A stretch of 64,000 bases of DNA from Bradyrhizobium sp. CCGUVB4N (GCF_024199945.1 NZ_JANADP010000001.1:5208001-5272000), one strand, 5' to 3'; counted from the stretch's first letter, positions 8,163 to 16,754 are shown. Notes: generated from the letters alone by a model not told the origin. Program-made: numbers and translations.

Positions 8163-9221
8163 ATGGACACAACATCCCCTCACCGATATTCCATAGCTAT
8201 TCTTTCACGAGGCGACGCAGGCGCGCGCCTCGACACAACGGCACAGAACAGTCGTTTCGTCCGCGTCTTCGAAGCCCTCGCCGCCGCCGGCATCGCGGCA
8301 CACCCCGCCATCTACGACGAAAGCTTCAGTGATGCGGTCCGCGATCAGCTGCTTGCGGTCGACGGCGTGCTGGTCTGGGTCGATCCGATCCACCAGGGAA
8401 AGACGCGCGCGGAGCTGGACGCCTTGCTGCGCGACGTCGCAGCGCGCGGCCCGTGGGTCAGCGCGCATCCAGACGTCATCCTGAAGATGGGCGTCAAGGA
8501 GGTGCTCTACCGGACGCGCAATCTCGGTTGGGGCGCCGACACCCATCGCTACGACAGCGCGGCCGCCTTCGCAGCGGAATTTCCACCACGGCTGAGGGCT
8601 GACGGCCCGCGCGTGCTCAAGCAGAATCGCGGCAACGGCGGCCAGGGCGTGTGGAAGGTCGAGGCGCTACCAAATGCGACCCCGGCGGTTCGCGTGCTCC
8701 ATGCGCTGCGCGGCAGCCATCCGGAGGACATGCCGCTCGATGCCTTCATCGCGCGATGCGAACCCTATTTCGGCTGGGGCGGCTGCATCATCGATCAGCC
8801 GTTTCAACCGCGCCTGCCCGACGGAATGATCCGCTGCTACATGAGCGGCGCCAGGGTCGCAGGCTTCGGCCATCAACTGATCAAGGCCTTGATCCCGCCG
8901 CCGCCGCAAGGACCGGAGTCACCCGAAGCGCAACCGGGGCCGCGCATCATGCACGGACCCGACGCACCATCATTCCAGGCGCTGCGGCGGCGGATGGAGG
9001 ACGAATGGACGCCGCAGATGATGAAGCTGCTGGCCATCGACGAAGCATCGCTGCCGGTGATCTGGGACGCCGACTTCCTCTTCGGGCCACGCGACGCCGA
9101 TGGCGCCGACAGTTATGTTCTCTGTGAGATCAATGCGAGCTCGTGCTTTGCGATCCCCGATGAGGCGCCGGCGGCGATCGCACGGACGGTTCGCGAGCGA
9201 TTGGTGGGCGCCAGGCGATAA
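8163..9221 (+). CDS. Cj0069-family ATP-grasp-like protein
   Basis: 352 residues from ATG 8163. The frame is open further upstream, but the sequence there is not protein-like. The protein resembles the Cj0069 family: an N-terminal Rossmann-like part (AILSRGD, DGVLVWVDPI) and an ATP-grasp core with the Lys of RVLKQNRGNGGQGVWKV and the Asp/Glu-Asn metal region near YVLCEINASSCFAIPDEA. ATP-grasp enzymes join a carboxylate to an amine or thiol. The substrates here are unknown to me. The neighbours do not suggest a pathway. Confidence 0.75.
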   Translation: MDTTSPHRYSIAILSRGDAGARLDTTAQNSRFVRVFEALAAAGIAAHPAIYDESFSDAVRDQLLAVDGVLVWVDPIHQGKTRAELDALLRDVAARGPWVSAHPDVILKMGVKEVLYRTRNLGWGADTHRYDSAAAFAAEFPPRLRADGPRVLKQNRGNGGQGVWKVEALPNATPAVRVLHALRGSHPEDMPLDAFIARCEPYFGWGGCIIDQPFQPRLPDGMIRCYMSGARVAGFGHQLIKALIPPPPQGPESPEAQPGPRIMHGPDAPSFQALRRRMEDEWTPQMMKLLAIDEASLPVIWDADFLFGPRDADGADSYVLCEINASSCFAIPDEAPAAIARTVRERLVGARR

Positions 9222-9224
9222 TTG

Positions 9225-9674
9225 CTATTTGTGCGAGAGGTGATAACCCCGCTTCTCATATTCAAACGCCACGAGCTCGCAGATCCGAACCGAAGGATCT
9301 GCGGGCGCGGCGTAATAGGCCCGGATCTCCTTGATGCGTCCGCTCTCCGTGTCGAAAACGTACCATTCGTCACCGCGAAGCGCGGTGCCCTGCTTGCGCT
9401 TCCAATGGGTCCATTCGATCACGGCTTCGGGTGTCGTCGACGAGCACAGGATCTTTTCGATGGTCCATTGCGAGCCGAGATTTTCGACACACCATATCCA
9501 TTTGTACGCGATCGTCTCGGCGCCGCGCCATGGAATGTCCGGCAGGCCGGGTGGAAAGTAGTGCACGGCGTCTGCGGTGAAGCACGACATCAGGGCATCG
9601 TAATCTGCGGCGTTGCAGGCCTCGAAATAGCGACGGATGGTCGCCTCCATGGCGGCGGGTGATGTCTTGCTCAT
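9225..9674 (-). CDS. SnoaL/NTF2-like protein
   Basis: 149 residues. A single SnoaL-like (NTF2 fold) domain: an N-terminal helix (MEATIRRYFEACNAADYDALMSCFTADAVHYFPPG) and then a curved beta-sheet. Members are small hydrolases, isomerases or ligand binders. It starts at 9674, one base after the stop of the RraA-like gene and with GGGAG upstream, so it is the last gene of the aldarate operon. The exact role there is not clear. Confidence 0.8.
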   Translation of the reverse strand: MSKTSPAAMEATIRRYFEACNAADYDALMSCFTADAVHYFPPGLPDIPWRGAETIAYKWIWCVENLGSQWTIEKILCSSTTPEAVIEWTHWKRKQGTALRGDEWYVFDTESGRIKEIRAYYAAPADPSVRICELVAFEYEKRGYHLSHK

Positions 9675-9675
9675 C

Positions 9676-10455
9676 TCATGCTCCCGCCCGGATGGTCGTC
9701 GCTCGCGCCGGATCGGCGCCGGCCTTCTTCCAGGCCTCGAAATCGGCGCGCACGGAAGGCGTCGGCGGGTAGACGCCATAGAGCGGCTCGCCAGCACCGA
9801 TGCGATACGACAGATACTTCTCCAGCTGGTCGCGCCGCTCGCAGAGATCGGCCATCTCGGCCGCCAGATGCCGCGGCACGACAGTGACGCCGTCACCATC
9901 GCCGACGATGATGTCGCCGGGATAGACCGCGACGTCAGCGCAGGCGATCGGGACATTGAGGTCCGCGACGCGATGATAGGACAACCGCGTCGAGGCCGTG
10001 ACCTGCCGCGCATAGGCCGGGAAATCGAGCCGCGCCAGTTCCTGGCCGTCACGAAATGCGCCGTCAGTGACGATCGCGGCCGCACCGCGCACCTTCATAC
10101 GCGTCGGCAGCATGGCCCCTGCCGATGCCGCACGCGGATCGTTGCGGCTGTCGATCACCAGCACATGGCCCGGCGGAATATTCTCGACCGCTTCCCATTG
10201 CAGATTGTCTGCGTTCGGATGTGGTGTGAGCGTCTCGATGGTATCGAGATCCTCGCGCGCCGGAATCATGCGCATGGTGAAGGCTTCGCCGGCGAATCGG
10301 ACCGCGTCCTTGTTCATCGGCACCAACCCGACCAGGAAACACTGGCGCAGGCCTTTCTTGAACAGCTCGGTGGTCAGCGATCCCGAGGAGACATCCTTCA
10401 GCCGGCGGATGACGGAGGGATCGAGGGGATGAAGTTTTGCCTTCGGCTCGTACAT
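9676..10455 (-). CDS. RraA-like / HMG-aldolase-like protein
   Basis: 259 residues. Members of this fold cleave 4-hydroxy-4-methyl-2-oxoglutarate-type acids or act as decarboxylases; the original RraA inhibits RNase E. The core GAMLPTRMKVRGAAAIVTDGAFRD carries the Arg and Asp that bind substrate and metal in aldolase members, followed by IACADVAVYPGDIIVGDGDGVTVVP. Being longer than RraA (about 160) and lying beside an aldarate dehydratase favour an aldolase or decarboxylase role in catabolism over RNase regulation. Start 10455 has GGGAGGAAAC upstream. Confidence 0.8.
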   Translation of the reverse strand: MYEPKAKLHPLDPSVIRRLKDVSSGSLTTELFKKGLRQCFLVGLVPMNKDAVRFAGEAFTMRMIPAREDLDTIETLTPHPNADNLQWEAVENIPPGHVLVIDSRNDPRAASAGAMLPTRMKVRGAAAIVTDGAFRDGQELARLDFPAYARQVTASTRLSYHRVADLNVPIACADVAVYPGDIIVGDGDGVTVVPRHLAAEMADLCERRDQLEKYLSYRIGAGEPLYGVYPPTPSVRADFEAWKKAGADPARATTIRAGA

Positions 10456-10468
10456 GGCGTTTCCTCCC

Positions 10469-11668
10469 TCAGGGGCGCTTTCCGACCTCGTGGACGTCGC
10501 GGGTCCAGGCCCGCCCCTGCTCCGACAGGCTGAAGCCGAGGCCGGGCCGGTTCGGCACGATCATTCGACCGTTCACGACCTCCAGCTTTTCGTTGAACAT
10601 CGCTTCCGACCACTCGAAATGCTCGACCCAGGGCTCGCGCGCGTAGGCAGCCGTCAAGTGCAGATGGATTTCCATGCAGTAGTGCGGCGCGAGCTGAAGC
10701 TTCTTGTGGTCGGCAAGCGCGAGGATCTTGAGGAACGGCGTGATACCGCCGACGCGCGGTGCATCGGGCTGGATGAAATCGACCGAGTTGTTGCGGATGA
10801 GCTCGTAATGCTCGTCGACGCTGGTCAGCATCTCGCCGGTCGCGATCGGGGTTGCGAGCTCGGCGGCGAGCGCCGCATGGCCTTCGTAATCATAGGCATC
10901 GAGCGGCTCCTCGATCCAGGTCAGGTTGAACTGCTCGGCGATGCGGCCGAAGCGCAGAGCCGTGGTGCGATCCCATTGCTGGTTGGCGTCGATCGCCAGG
11001 GGAACGTCGCCGATATGGTTGCGAACCGCTTCAATCCGCTTGAGGTCCACCATCGGATCGGGCTGGCCGACCTTCAGCTTGATGGCGCCGATGCCCTTGT
11101 CGAGCGCCATGGAGACACGCTCCTTCACCTCCTCGATCGGCATCGAGAGATAGCCGCCCGACGTGTTGTAGCAGCGCACGGAATCGCGATGGGCGCCCAG
11201 CAGCTTTGCCAGCGGCAGTTTTGCGCGCTTGGCCTTGAGATCCCACAGCGCGATGTCGAAGGCCGCGATCGCCTGCGTGGACATGCCGCTGCGGCCGACC
11301 GAGGCGCCGGCCCAGACCAGCTTGTCCCAGAGCCGCGCGATGTCGCTCGGGTCCTCGCCGATCAGCTCGCCGGCGATCTCCTTGGCATGCGCGAACTGGC
11401 CGGGACCGCCGGCGCGCTTGGAATAGCTGTAGCCGATGCCGCTGTGACCGTTCTCGGTCTCGATCTCCGCAAACAGGAAGGCGATCTCGGTGAGCGGCTT
11501 CTGCCGGCCGGTGAGAACCTTGGCATCGCTGATGGCTTGCGCCAGCGGCAGGAAGACAAGCGAGGTGCGAACCCAGGCAATCCGGTCGGTGGTGGCTTCG
11601 CCGGCGGCAAGGCCTGCGGCGAGCGGGTTGGCGATGATGCGAGGATTGCCTGGCGTATGGACGTTCAT
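10469..11668 (-). CDS. L-talarate/galactarate dehydratase (mandelate racemase subgroup of enolases)
   Basis: 399 residues. It closely resembles the characterised talarate/galactarate dehydratases: SDAKVLTGRQKPLTE, GGPGQFAH, IGEDPSDIARLWDKLVWAGASVGRSG and EPWVEHFEW. Catalytic parts are the KxK base (IKLKVGQ), metal ligands DANQQWD, WIEEPLDAYD and GEML, and the His of APHYCMEIH. The product would be a keto-deoxy-aldarate that the downstream RraA-like aldolase could cleave. It forms an operon with the MFS gene upstream and two genes downstream. Confidence 0.85.
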   Translation of the reverse strand: MNVHTPGNPRIIANPLAAGLAAGEATTDRIAWVRTSLVFLPLAQAISDAKVLTGRQKPLTEIAFLFAEIETENGHSGIGYSYSKRAGGPGQFAHAKEIAGELIGEDPSDIARLWDKLVWAGASVGRSGMSTQAIAAFDIALWDLKAKRAKLPLAKLLGAHRDSVRCYNTSGGYLSMPIEEVKERVSMALDKGIGAIKLKVGQPDPMVDLKRIEAVRNHIGDVPLAIDANQQWDRTTALRFGRIAEQFNLTWIEEPLDAYDYEGHAALAAELATPIATGEMLTSVDEHYELIRNNSVDFIQPDAPRVGGITPFLKILALADHKKLQLAPHYCMEIHLHLTAAYAREPWVEHFEWSEAMFNEKLEVVNGRMIVPNRPGLGFSLSEQGRAWTRDVHEVGKRP

Positions 11669-11705
11669 GATGGTCTCCTGTGAGTGGGATTTCGGGTGAT
11701 GAGGC

Positions 11706-13067
11706 TTATTCGGCGGCTTGCGGCGCGGCGCGGATCAGGCCGCCGCCTTCGCGGATGACGAGGCGCTCGATCGGGCCGACGATGACCCAGTAGCAGAGCA
11801 CGGCGAGCAGCCCGTGCAGGCCGACATAGAGCAGTGCACCGTTGAACGATCCGGTGGCGGACAGGATGTAACCAATCGCAACAGGCGTCACGATTCCGGC
11901 GGTGTTGCCGATCGCGTTGAAGACGCCGCCGGTGAGGCCGATCACTTCCTTCGGCGCGGTGTCGGCGACAACGGTCCAGCCGAGTGAGCCAAAGCCCTTG
12001 CCGAAGAACGCCGCGCTCATCAGCACCGTGATGAGGATGGTGGAGTCCGTGTAGTTGCAACCGATGATCAGCACGGTCATGACGAGGCCGATCGTGATCG
12101 GGGTCTTGCGCGCGATCCCGAGGGAGCCGGTGCGCTTGAACAGCCAATCCGTGAAGAAGCCAGTCGCGACACCGCCGATGAAGCCGCAGATCGCGGGGAT
12201 GGTCGCGATCAGGCTGGCATCGAGCACCGACAGGCCACGCGCCTTGACGAGATAAGTCGGAAACCAGGAGACGAAGAACCAGGTGATGGAGGAGATGCCG
12301 TATTGCGCGAGGAAGATGCCGACCAGCATCCGGCTCTTGAAGAGTTCGCCAAGGTCGGACCAGCGCGGCCCCTGCTCTGCCACCGCTGCCGGCGACGCCG
12401 CCCCGAGATCGACCAGCGCACCGCCATCACGGAGATGATCGAGCTCCGCGGCATTCATTTTGGGATGAAGGCTCGGCGGATAATAGGCGATCGCCCAGAG
12501 CGCGGCGAGCAGGAAGCCCAGCACGCCCATCACACCAAAGATATGCTCCCAGCCGAAGCGGTGATCGAGAAAGCCCATCAGCGGGGTGAAGATGACCAGC
12601 GAGACATATTGCGCGCTGTTGAAGATGGCGCCCGCAATGCCGCGTTCGGCGGACGGAAACCACGCCGCGATGATGCGTCCGGCCGCGGGGCCGACGGGTG
12701 ACTCGAAGATGCCGAGCATGAATCGCAGGATCAGCATCACCAGGAACGGATAGCTGGCCCAGCCGACACAGCTCATCAGGAATGTGACGAGCGACCACAG
12801 GATCAATCCACCCAGGATGGTCTGCTTGGCACCAAGGCGATCCGCGATCCATCCCGCCGGGAGATGCGCCAGCACATAGGCCCAGGCAAAGGCCGAGAAC
12901 ATCCAGCCGAGTTCGACCGGCGTGATCCCGAGCGCCTTCGTCATGTTGGGCCCGGCGATCGATAGTGTGGCGCGGTCACCGCTGCTGAGCGCCAGCAGGA
13001 TGGTGATCAACGCCAGGGTGACGAAACGATAATGCGTCCGTGCGGACGGCCTTTGATCCGTGGTCAC
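11706..13067 (-). CDS. MFS transporter, anion:cation symporter type (probable aldarate uptake)
   Basis: 453 residues, 12 predicted membrane segments. The N-terminal part (GDRATLSIAGPNMTKALGITPVELGWMFSAFAWAYVLAHLPAGWIADRLGAK, read in pieces) is typical of the GudP/GarP/ExuT branch that takes up sugar acids. The start is GTG 13067 with GGAG five bases upstream. It is the first gene of the operon ending in the SnoaL-like gene and faces away from the LysR regulator. The substrate is inferred from the neighbouring dehydratase. Confidence 0.85.
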   Translation of the reverse strand: MTTDQRPSARTHYRFVTLALITILLALSSGDRATLSIAGPNMTKALGITPVELGWMFSAFAWAYVLAHLPAGWIADRLGAKQTILGGLILWSLVTFLMSCVGWASYPFLVMLILRFMLGIFESPVGPAAGRIIAAWFPSAERGIAGAIFNSAQYVSLVIFTPLMGFLDHRFGWEHIFGVMGVLGFLLAALWAIAYYPPSLHPKMNAAELDHLRDGGALVDLGAASPAAVAEQGPRWSDLGELFKSRMLVGIFLAQYGISSITWFFVSWFPTYLVKARGLSVLDASLIATIPAICGFIGGVATGFFTDWLFKRTGSLGIARKTPITIGLVMTVLIIGCNYTDSTILITVLMSAAFFGKGFGSLGWTVVADTAPKEVIGLTGGVFNAIGNTAGIVTPVAIGYILSATGSFNGALLYVGLHGLLAVLCYWVIVGPIERLVIREGGGLIRAAPQAAE

Positions 13068-13204
13068 GCTGCTCCGCCCTTTCCCGTTTTGTTTGACCCG
13101 GTCGGACTTGTGCGACCGTGGATGTCCGCGAACGCCTGCGGCATTGGGGACGCGAGAAAGCTAGATCAGCGATCAATTCAGGTCTAAGCTCATTTTTGGA
13201 TGAA

Positions 13205-13227
13205 ATTGATCCAGAAAAGGTATCAAT
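13205..13227 (+). promoter_or_regulatory. LysR-type T-N11-A box overlapping the lysR start codon
   Basis: ATTGAT (13205-13210) and ATCAAT (13222-13227) are perfect inverted repeats 11 bases apart, the T-N11-A form of LysR operators. The right arm includes the first two bases of the lysR ATG (13226), and the spacer contains its Shine-Dalgarno AGAAAAGG. Binding here would repress the regulator itself and could also affect the divergent MFS operon 140 bases away. Confidence 0.6.
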
Positions 13228-14110
13228 GATCGAGTTCGGGCAAGTGCGGGCCTTCGTGGCGGTGGCCGATGAGCTGAATTTCGGCCGCGCGGCCCGACGG
13301 CTGAACATGACGCAACCGCCACTGAGCCGGCAGATCCAGTTGCTGGAGGCAACGCTCCGCGTCACCCTGCTCGAGCGCACCAGCCGCTCGGTAAAGCTGA
13401 CCGCGGCCGGACGTGCCTTCCTCGCCGAGGCGCGCGCATTGCTTCAGCAGCGCGAGCACGCCGTGAAAGCCGCGCGGCAGGCCGCGGCACTCACCGGTGG
13501 CGCGCTGTCAATCGGCTTCGTGGGCGCAACGACCTACGGCTATCTGCCGTGGCTTGCGACGCGCGTAAGCGCCGAACTGCCGAACATCGAAATTACGTTC
13601 GAGGAACTGACATCGCGTCAGCAGCTCGATGCACTGAGATCAGGGCGGATCGATCTCGGGCTGGTTCGGCCGATCGAGACCGAGAAGCCGATCCGGAGCG
13701 CGAGCGTTTTTCGCGAAGGACTAGCCCTTGCGCTGCCGCTCGATCATCCGCTCGCCGTGCGCCGGCGACCCGAGCTATCGCATCTCGAAGGCCAGCCCTT
13801 CATCATGTATTCGCCTGATGGGCCTTACATGCGATCACTATTGACCGCGGCGTTCGACGCCAACGGCGTTCGGCCGCAGGTGGTGCAGTCGATGAGCCAG
13901 GCGCAGGCGATCCTGTCGCTGGTCAGCGCGGGCCTTGGTGTCGCCATCGTGCCGGACGAGACCCGCAATGCCTGCTTCGACAATGTCGTGTTTCGTCCGA
14001 TCAGGCTCGGACAGTCCGTCTTCGCCGAACTGCATGCAATCTGGCGCAGCGACAACCGCAACGCCGCCCTGCCCCGGCTGCGCGAGCTCGCGTTCCGGAC
14101 CGCGCGCTGA
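13226..14110 (+). CDS. LysR-family regulator of the aldarate cluster
   Basis: 294 residues from ATG 13226, with AGAAAAGG upstream. N-terminal winged HTH (about 4-62; LNFGRAARRLNMTQPPLSRQIQLLE) followed by the periplasmic-binding-like effector domain (GALSIGFVGATTYGYLP, DLGLVRPIE, GLGVAIVPDE). Similarity is to the BenM/CatR type of effector domain. Divergent from the MFS-dehydratase operon, which it probably controls with an aldaric acid or its breakdown product as inducer (inference). Confidence 0.88.
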   Translation: MIEFGQVRAFVAVADELNFGRAARRLNMTQPPLSRQIQLLEATLRVTLLERTSRSVKLTAAGRAFLAEARALLQQREHAVKAARQAAALTGGALSIGFVGATTYGYLPWLATRVSAELPNIEITFEELTSRQQLDALRSGRIDLGLVRPIETEKPIRSASVFREGLALALPLDHPLAVRRRPELSHLEGQPFIMYSPDGPYMRSLLTAAFDANGVRPQVVQSMSQAQAILSLVSAGLGVAIVPDETRNACFDNVVFRPIRLGQSVFAELHAIWRSDNRNAALPRLRELAFRTAR

Positions 14111-14140
14111 GCGCGGCTGCAATCGGCTGAAGTGACAAGC

Positions 14141-14941
14141 CTAGGCGCGCTGATCTAAACGTGCAAACACCGCGCTCGTCAGACCGCCGAGCAAGGTCCA
14201 GAACACCAGGCTCGTCACCGTCACCGCAGTGACGAACTGATGCGTCAACGACGACGGCACGTTGGTCTCGATATTGGCGAGCTCCGGCGCGCCGATCAGG
14301 TGCGGTAGGGTCAGCAGGATCACGCCGGCGATCGCAGCCGGCACCGAGCGGCGGAAGACGATCATGGCGAGCCCGCCGGCCGTCGCGAGCACGGCGGCCA
14401 GCCACCAGATCTGGCGCGACAGCAGCGGTGCGGCGGGTACGCCCGGCAGCTCCGGCGGCAGGCCGAGGCCGGGCGCAAGCGTAAAGACGGCAAAGCCCGC
14501 CAGCCCCCAGAGCAGGCCTTCGTGCCAGGAGACGCTCGCGCCGGTCGCGCCACTGCGCACGGCGAAGAAGCCGGCCAGCAGCAGCGCGAAGCCGATCGCG
14601 GTCAGGATGTTGGCGGCGGCGGTATAGGCGTTGCGCTCAAAACCGTCGCGCGGCTCCCAGGCCCCGGCACCATGGTCGTGGCCGCCAGCGCCATGATCAT
14701 GGTCGCCGGCGCCATGGTCATGGTCATGGTCGCCGTGATCGTGGGCGGCGTGGTCATGCCCGGCTGCCGCCGGCTGCGCCGTGGCCGGAGCGTCATGCTG
14801 GTGCGCCTCCGCCGCCTTCTCGAAGACTTCCGCCTTCAGGATCAGGGGGACGGTGCCGAACTGCTGGACGACAGTGACGATGAGACCGACGATGAAGCCT
14901 GAAATGACCGACGCGAAGACGATCGCGCGAAACGTGCTCAT
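14141..14941 (-). CDS. cbtA: CbtA-type cobalt transport protein
   Basis: 266 residues with an N-terminal membrane anchor, a long His/Asp-rich loop (repeats of HDHGAG, about residues 45-92) and four or five further membrane segments (for example LTAIGFALLLAGFFAV, HEGLLWGLAGFAVFTLAPGLGLPPELPG). CbtA is the larger partner of CbtB and is predicted, mainly from B12 regulation in other genomes, to import cobalt. The His loop is likely to bind metal. It lies 10 bases after cbtB. Confidence 0.85.
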   Translation of the reverse strand: MSTFRAIVFASVISGFIVGLIVTVVQQFGTVPLILKAEVFEKAAEAHQHDAPATAQPAAAGHDHAAHDHGDHDHDHGAGDHDHGAGGHDHGAGAWEPRDGFERNAYTAAANILTAIGFALLLAGFFAVRSGATGASVSWHEGLLWGLAGFAVFTLAPGLGLPPELPGVPAAPLLSRQIWWLAAVLATAGGLAMIVFRRSVPAAIAGVILLTLPHLIGAPELANIETNVPSSLTHQFVTAVTVTSLVFWTLLGGLTSAVFARLDQRA

Positions 14942-14951
14942 GCCACCCCGG

Positions 14952-15161
14952 TTAGTGGCAGGGGAACGCGTTCGAGTGACGCACGTCGTGCGCCGCGTTG
15001 TGGACGACGTCGATGTGGGAGAATCCGACCATGCCGACGACGAACACGCCGAGCACCATGGCCATCAGGGCCTGCGACAGCCGTCCCACCTGCCCGGCGG
15101 CGACCGGAAGCGTGGTCTGCGCGTTGGCGAGCTGGGCGGTCGTGAGCTGAGACGGGCTCAT
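14952..15161 (-). CDS. cbtB: CbtB small cobalt-transport subunit
   Basis: 69 residues, one membrane helix (LSQALMAMVLGVFVVGMVGFSHI) and the diagnostic C-terminal HNAAHDVRHSNAFPCH, where His and Cys probably bind metal. GGAG sits nine bases before ATG 15161. The gene starts three bases after the stop of the small gene upstream, so the three are probably one transcript. No cobalamin riboswitch was recognised upstream. Confidence 0.88.
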   Translation of the reverse strand: MSPSQLTTAQLANAQTTLPVAAGQVGRLSQALMAMVLGVFVVGMVGFSHIDVVHNAAHDVRHSNAFPCH

Positions 15162-15164
15162 GGT

Positions 15165-15488
15165 CTATTCTCCATTGGCGATTTGCGGCTCTTCTAGCAG
15201 CTTCCGGGCGACGTCGCGACTGGTAAGATGCAGGCTTATCCCAGGCAAAATGCCCTTCCGGACGATCTTGGCGCACGCTGCCGCCCGGAAGGCAGCCTCG
15301 GAGCGCCGGAAATAGCCGAGGCAGGCCTCGGGGGTCGGCTCCGTGCCCAGCAAAGTCCGGAAGGCGCCCCGATGCACGGCGCAGATCGCGCCGTGGCCGG
15401 TGACGGGAAACACCAGCGAGGCGATGTCGTCGCGCCAATGCACTTCGTTGCTCAAGCTGTCGCGCGCCCCGTGAGCACCATCGGTCAT
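15165..15488 (-). CDS. Small DUF1488-like protein
   Basis: 107 residues. VHWRDDIASLVFPVTGHGAICAVHRGAFRTLL and the C-terminal ISLHLTSRDVARKLLE look like the DUF1488 family of small proteins with no known function. The match is from memory of the family shape, so the name is tentative. GGGAG abuts ATG 15488 with almost no spacing, so the true start may be different. Directly followed by cbtB. Confidence 0.5.
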   Translation of the reverse strand: MTDGAHGARDSLSNEVHWRDDIASLVFPVTGHGAICAVHRGAFRTLLGTEPTPEACLGYFRRSEAAFRAAACAKIVRKGILPGISLHLTSRDVARKLLEEPQIANGE

Positions 15489-15539
15489 CTCCCGGCGGCG
15501 ACCCTACCACAGCTGTCGACGAATTCGGCCAGATCGCAA

Positions 15540-15761
15540 TCAGGCCGGCTCCCGTTCCGCGCGCGTCCTGATCATGGCGCGCTCGCCGGCGTCGACGAGC
15601 TGGCCGATGCCGGTGCGGCCGGTCAGCGCGCAGCGGATGATGTTTTCGGCGACCGACCTGCGGAAGCCGTGGTCCTCGCCATCGGGGCGATGGCGGCAGA
15701 CCCGGTCAAGCGCCAGCTTCATGTTGATCCGTGTGCGGGTGTCGAAATGCTCGCTGATCAT
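15540..15761 (-). CDS. Small conserved-looking hypothetical protein
   Basis: 73 residues from ATG 15761, with TGAGG twelve bases upstream. The frame is open to 15881, but this internal start gives the natural N-terminus MISEHFDTRTRINMKLALDRVC. The protein is helical and charged, with no signal or membrane part. This type of protein, with a FDTRTRINMKLALDRVC start, recurs in Bradyrhizobium as I remember, without a known role. Confidence 0.55.
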   Translation of the reverse strand: MISEHFDTRTRINMKLALDRVCRHRPDGEDHGFRRSVAENIIRCALTGRTGIGQLVDAGERAMIRTRAEREPA

Positions 15762-15844
15762 GCGCCCAGCCTCAATGCGTTGTTGCCCCGGCACTGAACG
15801 CCCGGGAATCGGCAGGGTTCCAAACGCGCAACCAAGGTGGCGGC

Positions 15845-16102
15845 TCAGGTCCGCCCGCGCGGGCGCTGGGCCTGCGCCCAAGCCGCCGTCACCTCATGCG
15901 GGGGGACGTCGACGCGTTTGATCGGCAGCAGTTGCCCGGACGCCGAGACGATCGCGGTTTCCTCGCGGCGACAGCGCGGGCAGACGAAGCGGACCTCGTG
16001 CGGCTGTGCCGACCAGCTGGCACGTTTGACATTGGCCGCCATCGGCCAGGCCTCGCATTGCGAACACGAAACCAGAAACCGGCCAGGATCGAGCATACCC
16101 AT
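15845..16102 (-). CDS. Small zinc-ribbon hypothetical protein
   Basis: 85 residues from ATG 16102 with GGAG nine bases upstream. An earlier ATG at 16153 lacks support. Two CxxC pairs (VSCSQCEAW and FVCPRCRREE), about 30 residues apart, form a likely zinc ribbon. No catalytic domain. Function unknown. Confidence 0.55.
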   Translation of the reverse strand: MGMLDPGRFLVSCSQCEAWPMAANVKRASWSAQPHEVRFVCPRCRREETAIVSASGQLLPIKRVDVPPHEVTAAWAQAQRPRGRT

Positions 16103-16189
16103 TCCATAGGACTCCGTTCCTGCCCGCTCCTTCCAATGATTATCCCGGGTCAATCGTTCCGGTGGCGGAGCACCGTCAGCGGTCCGGCT

Positions 16190-16744
16190 CTAGCGGTTCC
16201 CCGATCGCGGCCACATCCGCGCCAGCGTTCCATCGCGCATCACCAGCGCATGCCAGAAGGTCGCCGCGATGTGCAGGGCCACGACGGCATAGACGACATA
16301 GGCCAGCGTGTCGTGCGCGACCTCGCCGGCATGAGCGATCTGCGGGCTGTCGGCCACCAGACGCGGCCAGCTGAACGTCCAGAAATATTTCAGCGAATAG
16401 CCGCCCGCCGAGGAGAACGCGTAGCCGGTCAGCGGCATCGCGAACAGGATGAGGTAGAGCGCGACATGATTGATCCGCGCGGCGAACCGCACCAGCGCAC
16501 CGAATGACGACGGCTCGGGCGGCACCCTGGTCGCCGCCCGCACCATCAGCCGCAGCAGCGACAGGAACAGCAGCGTCATGCCGAGCGATTTGTGCACCTC
16601 GAGGAGCTCACGGCGCGGCGAGGTGCCCGGCGGCTGGAGACCGCAATAGAATCCGATCAGCATGGCGATGATGAAGAGCACCGCTGTTGCCCAGTGAATC
16701 CTGCGCAGCAGCGGCGCATAGGCCGTCGAGACTTCCGAGGACAT
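16190..16744 (-). CDS. Cytochrome b561-type membrane protein
   Basis: 184 residues from ATG 16744, with four membrane segments. Candidate heme-binding His residues occur in RRIHWATAV, LLEVHKSLGM, ARINHVALY and VALHIAATFWHAL, the pattern of bacterial b561 (di-heme, quinol to periplasmic acceptor). It starts 10 bases after the FAH-hydrolase gene, so it may be the last gene of the aromatic operon, or just follow it. Confidence 0.85.
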   Translation of the reverse strand: MSSEVSTAYAPLLRRIHWATAVLFIIAMLIGFYCGLQPPGTSPRRELLEVHKSLGMTLLFLSLLRLMVRAATRVPPEPSSFGALVRFAARINHVALYLILFAMPLTGYAFSSAGGYSLKYFWTFSWPRLVADSPQIAHAGEVAHDTLAYVVYAVVALHIAATFWHALVMRDGTLARMWPRSGNR

Positions 16745-16754
16745 CAAACTTGCA

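Noticed and set aside
7722..8183. Upstream extension of the DUF1259 frame (154 codons)
   Set aside because: The signal peptide and ribosome site mark ATG 7721 as the start; the extension has no protein-like features.
15162..16189. Cobalamin riboswitch upstream of cbtBA
   Set aside because: No B12 box or riboswitch-size structured leader could be recognised by eye; the gaps are short. A covariance-model search would settle it.
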